Shown in pieces: positions 5,411 through 9,544 of a DNA stretch of 9,544 nucleotides. The stretch comes from an uncultured Erysipelotrichaceae bacterium (GTDB taxonomy: Bacteria > Bacillota_I > Bacilli_A > RF39 > UBA660). Location: NCBI GenBank assembly GCA_902803685.1, contig CADCQR010000077.1:1-9544 (forward strand), written 5' to 3'. Position numbers and translations under genes: made by a program. The notes beneath the pieces were generated by a model. The model searched no databases. It was not told the DNA's origin and saw only the letters and a program-made list of their open reading frames with translations. Each line of letters opens with the position of its first letter. The stretch's first letter is position 1.

Positions 5411-7291
5411 CTATTTTGATATAACATCACAAATCAAATTAGATATTTCTGTTGGATTTTCTATTGGTAATCCCGCAATTATTCTTGCTTCACTATATAA
5501 AATTTTTGTGTATTTAATAAATTGCTCCTTGTCATTTTTATATAGTTCTTTTAACTTATCAGCAATTGGATGCTTTTCGTTTATTTCCAAAATAGTTTCA
5601 GCTTTAATTCCCAAGTCATTTGGCATAGCATCAAATACTTTTTGCATTTCTATTGATACATCACCCTTAGTTGTTAAACATACTGGATGTTTTTTTAATT
5701 TACCCGTAAATCTTACATCACTAACTTCTTTTATTTCCTCAACCATTGCCTTTAATAAGTCAGCATTTTTCTTGTTTACTTTTTTTGTTTCTTCCTTTTC
5801 TTCATCTGTTTCTAAGCCCAAGTCTTCACTTTCAACATTTGCAAATTTCTTGCCCTCATATTCATTTATAGCCGTAATAGCAAATTCGTCAACATAATCA
5901 GTTAAATACAAAATATCATATTCTTTATCTTTAACCTGCTCAACTTGAGGCATTGAATCAATTTTAGTTATTGAAGAACCTGCTGCATAATATATTTTAT
6001 CTTGTCCCTCTTTCATTTCAGAAACATATTCTTTTAATGAAATAAGACGCTCATGTTTAGAACTATAAAACATAATCAAATCTTTTAACTTATCTTTATC
6101 TTGTCCATAATTGTTATAAACACCATATTTTAACTGAACACCAAAAGTTTTAAAAAATGAATTATATGTCTCACGATTGTCATTCATCATAGCTTCCAAT
6201 TCTTTTCTAATCTTACTATCAATATTTTTAGCAATTAATTTTAAACTATGAGACTCTTGTAACAACTCACGAGAAATATTCAATGATAAATCTTCTGTAT
6301 CAACAACGCCTTTTACAAAGCTAAAATAATCTGGCAATAAATCAGCACATTTTTCCATTATCATTACACCATTAGTGTATAATGCCAAACCCTTTTCATA
6401 ATCTTGAGTATAATAATCTGCTGGTGCATGTGTTGGAATAAATAATAAAGCTTTATAAGTGCACATTCCTTCAACATCAGACTTTATTGTTTTTAAAGGC
6501 TTATCAAAATCTTTAAATTTATCCATGTAAAAATTAGCCAATTCATCTTCTGTTATGTCGTCTTTACTCTTTTTCCACAATGGAACCATACTATTAATTG
6601 TTTCAATTTCTTTATGATCTTCATATTTTTGTTCTTTTTCATCAACTAAATGATGATGCGTAACTTCCATTTTAATTGGATAAGCAATGTAATCAGAATA
6701 TTTTCTTATTAAACTCTTTAACTCATATTCACTTAAATATTTAGAATAATCTTCTGTTTCTGTATCTTCTTTTATATGTAATACAATTTCAGTACCAAAT
6801 GTATCCTTATCGGCTTGTTTTATAGTATAACCATCAGCACCTTCGCTCTCCCAAACAAAAGCTTCCTTGCTATCAACGCTTAATGATGTAACGGTAATCT
6901 TATCGCTGACCATAAAAGCGGAATAGAAACCAACACCAAATTGACCTATAATATCAACTTTCTGATCTTTACTCATATTTTCTTTGAATTGTAAAGAACC
7001 GCTTTTCGCAATAGTACCTAGATTAGACTCCAATTCCTCATTTGTCATACCACAGCCATTATCTGTTATGGTTAGAGTACGCTTTTCCTCATCAAAAACA
7101 ATGGAAATACATAAATCATCCTTATTAACATCTATATTAGAATCGTTTAAACTTCTATAATAAAGTTTATCCAAAGCATCACTAGCATTAGAAATTAATT
7201 CTCGTAAAAATATATCTTTATTTGTATATATTGAGTTAATCATTAAATCTAAAAGTCTTTTAGATTCTGATTTAAATTCTTTTTTCTTCAT
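5411..7291 (-). CDS. htpG: Chaperone HtpG (bacterial Hsp90)
   Basis: A 626-residue protein, the usual length of bacterial Hsp90. The N-terminal GHKL ATPase domain is complete: E31-L-I-S-N35-A-S-D-A-L helix with catalytic Glu and Mg-binding Asn, D77-N-G-C-G-M (adenine-binding Asp), G-T-I-A-K-S-G at 92-98, and the lid G-Q-F-G-V-G-F at 116-122. The middle domain carries N-I-S-R-E-L-L-Q, including the conserved Arg that contacts ATP gamma-phosphate. The C-terminal dimerisation domain is present and, as in bacteria, lacks the eukaryotic MEEVD tail. It is a cytosolic ATP-dependent chaperone for late folding and stress. The ATG at 7291 is chosen over the in-frame ATG at 7300 because AGGAG directly abuts 7300 but is 9 nt from 7291. 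The promoter overlaps a CIRCE operator, so HrcA control is predicted. It is a single-gene unit with a strong terminator. Confidence 0.97.
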   Translation of the reverse strand: MKKKEFKSESKRLLDLMINSIYTNKDIFLRELISNASDALDKLYYRSLNDSNIDVNKDDLCISIVFDEEKRTLTITDNGCGMTNEELESNLGTIAKSGSLQFKENMSKDQKVDIIGQFGVGFYSAFMVSDKITVTSLSVDSKEAFVWESEGADGYTIKQADKDTFGTEIVLHIKEDTETEDYSKYLSEYELKSLIRKYSDYIAYPIKMEVTHHHLVDEKEQKYEDHKEIETINSMVPLWKKSKDDITEDELANFYMDKFKDFDKPLKTIKSDVEGMCTYKALLFIPTHAPADYYTQDYEKGLALYTNGVMIMEKCADLLPDYFSFVKGVVDTEDLSLNISRELLQESHSLKLIAKNIDSKIRKELEAMMNDNRETYNSFFKTFGVQLKYGVYNNYGQDKDKLKDLIMFYSSKHERLISLKEYVSEMKEGQDKIYYAAGSSITKIDSMPQVEQVKDKEYDILYLTDYVDEFAITAINEYEGKKFANVESEDLGLETDEEKEETKKVNKKNADLLKAMVEEIKEVSDVRFTGKLKKHPVCLTTKGDVSIEMQKVFDAMPNDLGIKAETILEINEKHPIADKLKELYKNDKEQFIKYTKILYSEARIIAGLPIENPTEISNLICDVISK

Positions 7292-7327
7292 TATTTTCAT
7301 CTCCTGTTTTTTGCTCTCAACAAATAA

Positions 7328-7356
7328 TTTATAACACCATTTTTAGCACTTGTCAA
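7328..7356 (-). promoter_or_regulatory. Sigma-A promoter of htpG
   Basis: On the minus strand a perfect TTGACA (7351-7356) and TATAAA (7328-7333) are separated by exactly 17 nt. Predicted start is near 7321, about 30 nt before the ATG at 7291, with CAGGAG (7301-7306) between. The -35 lies inside the CIRCE spacer and arm. Confidence 0.85.
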
Positions 7357-7369
7357 CATCATGTGCTAA
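7343..7369 (-). promoter_or_regulatory. CIRCE operator (HrcA binding site) upstream of htpG
   Basis: On the minus strand TTAGCACAT, a 9-nt spacer, then AAGTGCTAA, against the CIRCE consensus TTAGCACTC-N9-GAGTGCTAA. The seven outer bases of each arm match perfectly and the spacer is exactly nine. Only the innermost bases (AT and AA) deviate, leaving a 7-bp perfect inverted repeat. The operator covers the -35 box, so HrcA binding should block RNA polymerase until heat or misfolded protein titrates the GroE-HrcA switch. That mechanism is known for HrcA; use here is inferred. Confidence 0.88.
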
Positions 7370-7376
7370 AACAGAA

Positions 7377-7790
7377 TTAATTTTCCAAATCATATGGCCA
7401 ATTATCTAAACCAGCAATATATTTAACATTTTTATATCCCAGATTAATTAAATCATTGGCAGCTTGTTTACTTTTTGAAATAGTTGCTCCATAAATTACA
7501 ATCTCTCTATCATTAGAAATAATAATATCATCCAAATCATTATATGGTATATTTATTGACCCGATAATATGCCCTCTATTAAAATCTTCTTCACTTCTAA
7601 CATCAACAACATCGACATTTACATAATCACTATAATTGCTTATAATTTTCTCCAATTCATCATATGATATTTTTTCTGCCTTAACAGTATCTTTTTTTAC
7701 TACCTTTTCATTTACTTTGGTGTTAAAACACCCTGTACATAAAATGGAAATACCAATCACTAAAATAAATAATTTTTTAATATTTCTCAC
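7377..7790 (-). CDS. Rhodanese-fold lipoprotein lacking the catalytic cysteine
   Basis: A 137-residue protein. It has a basic N-terminus, a hydrophobic stretch and Leu-Cys-Thr-Gly-Cys21 as a lipobox-like site, with Cys instead of Leu at -3, so a lipid-anchored surface protein is likely. Residues about 40-135 fit the rhodanese fold: V-D-V-V-D-V-R-S-E-E-D-F, G-H-I-I-G-S-I-N-I-P, then I-V-I-Y-G101-A-T-I-S-K-S-K-Q-A-A and a final A-G-L-D-N-W-P. The active-site loop usually begins with Cys after V-x-Y; here it is Gly, so sulfurtransferase activity is not expected and a binding or structural role is possible. GTG at 7788-7790 is chosen because AAGGAGG is 8 nt upstream; the in-frame TTG at 7794-7796 is only 1 nt from it. 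It ends 7 nt before the htpG CIRCE element with no terminator between. Confidence 0.85.
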   Translation of the reverse strand: MRNIKKLFILVIGISILCTGCFNTKVNEKVVKKDTVKAEKISYDELEKIISNYSDYVNVDVVDVRSEEDFNRGHIIGSINIPYNDLDDIIISNDREIVIYGATISKSKQAANDLINLGYKNVKYIAGLDNWPYDLEN

Positions 7791-7810
7791 TTTCAATCCT
7801 CCTTGTAATA

Positions 7811-7816
7811 ATTATA
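7811..7816 (-). promoter_or_regulatory. Possible -10 box of the rhodanese lipoprotein gene
   Basis: On the minus strand a perfect TATAAT lies 6 nt upstream of AAGGAGG (7798-7804). The predicted start, near 7804, is at the first base of that Shine-Dalgarno sequence, leaving a 14-nt leader. No clear -35 is visible. Support comes from a terminator further upstream and similar spacing at other promoters in this window. Confidence 0.35.
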
Positions 7817-7896
7817 CCTTTAATATATTAATTTTTATAGTACAAATTAATACTAACACTAATAATAAATTATATTTTAAATTAGGAAAATATTAC

Positions 7897-7926
7897 AAAA
7901 TAAAACTAGTCCAGCCTAGTTTTATT
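7897..7926 (-). terminator. Rho-independent terminator after the 148-residue protein gene
   Basis: On the minus strand AATAAAACTAG and CTAGTTTTATT (7899-7926) form a perfect 11-bp stem with a 6-nt loop GCTGGA, ending in TTTT. It begins 4 nt after the TAG stop codon. The stem is symmetric, but T-rich sequence follows only in this orientation. The remaining gap to the rhodanese gene (7805-7896) holds nothing else I can support. Confidence 0.75.
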
Positions 7927-7930
7927 AATA

Positions 7931-8377
7931 CTATTTACAAGTAAAACCAACTAATTCAGTTTCGCTTTTTAGTTCACTAACTGAAGAAACAGCCACTACA
8001 TTAGAAAAAGTGATATACACTTTATTATTTTTAAGTTCATAATTACCGCTATACCCCTTAGCTATAAGTTTCTCTTTTAAATTCTTAAAATTACTATTAG
8101 TTATTTTTGTTTTATCTCTATAATAAATAATTATAGTATCATACGCTTCGTAGCCCGTTTTCTTATCTGCAAAGTCTCTATTCCATATTTGAACAATATT
8201 ATCAGATTCACTTTTAAGCGTACACTTAAGTACATACTTTTGATCTTCCAATTTGCCCCAGATAAACTTTCCGGCACTTACAAGAATCATAATGGTAATT
8301 ACCAGAATAAAAACCAACTTAGAAATTACTTTAACATCATATATTTTCTTTATCCTTCCTAGACTATAATCATTCAT
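7931..8377 (-). CDS. Small single-pass membrane protein with extracytoplasmic domain
   Basis: A 148-residue protein not assigned to a family. Residues 17-38 form one transmembrane helix after a basic N-terminus (Lys10, Lys11, Lys16, Lys20), suggesting an N-in, C-out anchor. The outer domain of about 105 residues is beta-prone with one helix (N-F-K-N-L-K-E-K-L-I-A-K-G) and contains just two cysteines, Cys52 and Cys147, at its two ends, which could form a disulfide. The pattern recalls small lipoproteins of the YehR/DUF1307 type, but the match is not strong enough to name it. ATG at 8377 has AGGAG 6 nt upstream. It lies 57 nt after ubiB and is separated from it by a microsatellite; it may be read through from ubiB, as no terminator is seen there. 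Confidence 0.7.
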   Translation of the reverse strand: MNDYSLGRIKKIYDVKVISKLVFILVITIMILVSAGKFIWGKLEDQKYVLKCTLKSESDNIVQIWNRDFADKKTGYEAYDTIIIYYRDKTKITNSNFKNLKEKLIAKGYSGNYELKNNKVYITFSNVVAVSSVSELKSETELVGFTCK

Positions 8378-8390
8378 AAAACACTCCTAT

Positions 8391-8413
8391 TAATAATAAT
8401 AATAATAATAATA
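8391..8413. repeat. (TAA)7 trinucleotide microsatellite
   Basis: Seven perfect TAA units (TTA on the coding strand) plus a partial unit lie in the 57-base gap between the ubiB-like gene and the 148-residue protein gene, ending 2 bases from the AGGAG of the latter. The neighbouring 8414-8434 is an alternating AT run that could supply a -10 box. Length changes by slippage would alter promoter or leader spacing. Confidence 0.85.
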
Positions 8414-8434
8414 TATACTCTATATATAATATAT

Positions 8435-9544
8435 TTAATACCCTTTATGCCAAAAATCATAAATCATTTTAATAATCAACCAAGATGCAAAAATAGTAAT
8501 CAACGTTGCTAATAATAATTCTATTTGAGGATTATTTACTACTACAATCGCAATAATTAAGCAGCCAACCAAGAAGCCTAAGATAAGCTCATGTACCAAA
8601 TTTTCTAACTTATCAACTTGTCTAGTAGAATCACTCATTTTCACTTTAAATTTTATATCACCAGAGTTGATTGATTTTAGTATTTCAGACAATTCAGTTG
8701 GTATACTAGCAACATCTTTGGCTTTTTTTATAATATTCTTTGATATATCGGTTATTTTATCAACGTTCATATTTGTTATATTATATTCTTCACTTAACAT
8801 TAAAACCTTAATAAGACTTAACTCTGGATTCAACCCTTGAATAGATGCTTCAATAATTCCGATTCCTCTAATTAATAAAGTAACATCTTTATCTAATAGC
8901 AAATTATTATTTCTTAACATATAAAACATACTTTGGATAAATTTAGCAATACTTATATTCTCTAGTTTACTATCAGCAAATTCATCTAATATTACAGTTA
9001 TGTCATATTCAAGTTTTTTATAATCAACATCTGCTAATTTAGCTGATAAATCTACAAGTGTCCTTGTTACTTCTCCATAATCTCTTAGTATGATTCCCCT
9101 AACGCATTTTTTTAGATTATCCCTACTATATTTAGATAATCGGCCCATCATTCCAAAATCTATAAAAACTATCCCAGAAGAATTTATTAATATATTATCA
9201 GGATGTGGATCAGCATGAAAAAAGCCATCTTCCAACGCTTGCTTTACATAATTTTCACTTAGTACCTCAGCTAAAGACGATAAATTATAATTGGCTTTTC
9301 TCAACTCATCTACCTTATTAATTTCTATCCCAGAAATATAATCCATTACAATGATATTTTTAGTACATAATTCAACATAGACTTTAGGACATCCAACATA
9401 TTGAAAATCAAAGTTATTCTTATTAAATTCCAACATATGGCTAACTTCTATCGAAAAATCAGTTTCTTCTTTCGACACGTCATACATAGTATCAATAATT
9501 TGATTCAAATCAACAACTTTGAAAAGTTTACTTAAATGTAGAAC
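8435..9544 (-). CDS. UbiB/ABC1 family atypical kinase-like membrane protein, N-terminus cut by window edge
   Basis: The last 369 residues of a UbiB-type (ADCK/Coq8) protein; the frame is open to the right edge, so the true start lies outside. Visible family features are E-T-D-F-S-I-E-V-S near the start, the catalytic-loop motif H-A-D-P-H-P-D-N at residues 110-117 of the visible part, and I-D-F-G at 128-131 for metal binding. The usual loop is HADPHPGN, so the Gly is Asp here. Two C-terminal transmembrane helices (about residues 315-335 and 341-362) are typical of UbiB. Family members are membrane-bound ATPases or kinases involved in isoprenoid lipid and quinone handling; the role in an organism of this type is unknown. 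Stop is TAA; no terminator follows within the 57 bases before the next gene. Confidence 0.93.
   Translation of the reverse strand, partial: VLHLSKLFKVVDLNQIIDTMYDVSKEETDFSIEVSHMLEFNKNNFDFQYVGCPKVYVELCTKNIIVMDYISGIEINKVDELRKANYNLSSLAEVLSENYVKQALEDGFFHADPHPDNILINSSGIVFIDFGMMGRLSKYSRDNLKKCVRGIILRDYGEVTRTLVDLSAKLADVDYKKLEYDITVILDEFADSKLENISIAKFIQSMFYMLRNNNLLLDKDVTLLIRGIGIIEASIQGLNPELSLIKVLMLSEEYNITNMNVDKITDISKNIIKKAKDVASIPTELSEILKSINSGDIKFKVKMSDSTRQVDKLENLVHELILGFLVGCLIIAIVVVNNPQIELLLATLITIFASWLIIKMIYDFWHKGY

Noticed and set aside
5508..5897. Plus-strand 129-residue open frame
   Set aside because: Antisense to htpG; the hydrophobic, Ser/Phe-rich composition is typical of the reverse of Lys/Glu-rich codons.
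7298..7300. Upstream ATG of htpG as the start
   Set aside because: The AGGAG directly abuts it, leaving no spacer; the ATG at 7289-7291 has a 9-nt spacer.
7636..7944. Plus-strand 102-residue open frame spanning an intergenic region
   Set aside because: Antisense to the rhodanese gene and running through a clear terminator; no start signals.
464..9544. TGA read as Trp (Mycoplasma-type code 4)
   Set aside because: All Trp codons inspected in several genes are TGG, and no reading frame needs TGA to be sense.
1..9544. CRISPR arrays, tRNA/rRNA genes, transposases, attachment sites
   Set aside because: No direct-repeat arrays, cloverleaf-like segments, transposase motifs or integrase genes were seen on either strand.

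Overview
The window is an AT-rich stretch of a low-GC, Gram-positive-type bacterial chromosome, probably Bacillota and plausibly an uncultured gut Bacilli or Mollicutes-related lineage. The evidence is AGGAGG-type ribosome binding sites, a CIRCE heat-shock operator, WXG100-type secreted proteins, SPase I and lipobox signals, and an intact standard code: every Trp codon I checked is TGG. Two cell-wall-hydrolase-like proteins suggest a peptidoglycan-bearing cell. No species call is possible from sequence alone. Every gene lies on the minus strand, so the biological order runs from high to low coordinates.

Right part (9544 to 7377): the C-terminal two thirds or so of a UbiB/ABC1-family membrane kinase-like protein, a small single-pass membrane protein preceded by a (TAA)7 microsatellite, and a small rhodanese-fold lipoprotein that lacks the catalytic cysteine. 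Middle (7376 to 4238): htpG (bacterial Hsp90) with a near-consensus sigma-A promoter embedded in a CIRCE operator, which implies HrcA control, followed by a strong terminator; then a membrane-anchored 346-residue protein of unknown function with its own promoter and terminator.

Left part (4136 to 464), the most interesting region: a six-gene operon of WXG100-like proteins. Four small helical proteins (103, 95, 95 and 88 residues) precede two long proteins. The first has an N-terminal WXG domain, a low-complexity linker and a C39-like cysteine peptidase. The second has a helical N-terminus, a similar linker and a phage-tail-lysozyme-type domain. Neither has a signal peptide, so I infer both leave the cell by a type VII-like (WXG100) route, with the small proteins as partners or chaperones. 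No secretion ATPase (EssC-like) is in the window. An AT-rich hairpin with a U-tract sits inside the operon after the second gene and could set stoichiometry. Downstream, at the left edge, a separately promoted gene encodes a classically secreted protein, cut by the window end.

Several start codons were reassigned from Shine-Dalgarno spacing: GTG for the left-edge gene, the 346-residue protein and the rhodanese protein, and internal ATGs for htpG and the lysozyme fusion. Several promoters place the -10 box almost directly upstream of the Shine-Dalgarno sequence, giving predicted leaders of about 14 to 18 nt. There are no tRNA, rRNA, CRISPR or transposon signatures, and no gene-free stretch longer than 300 bases.
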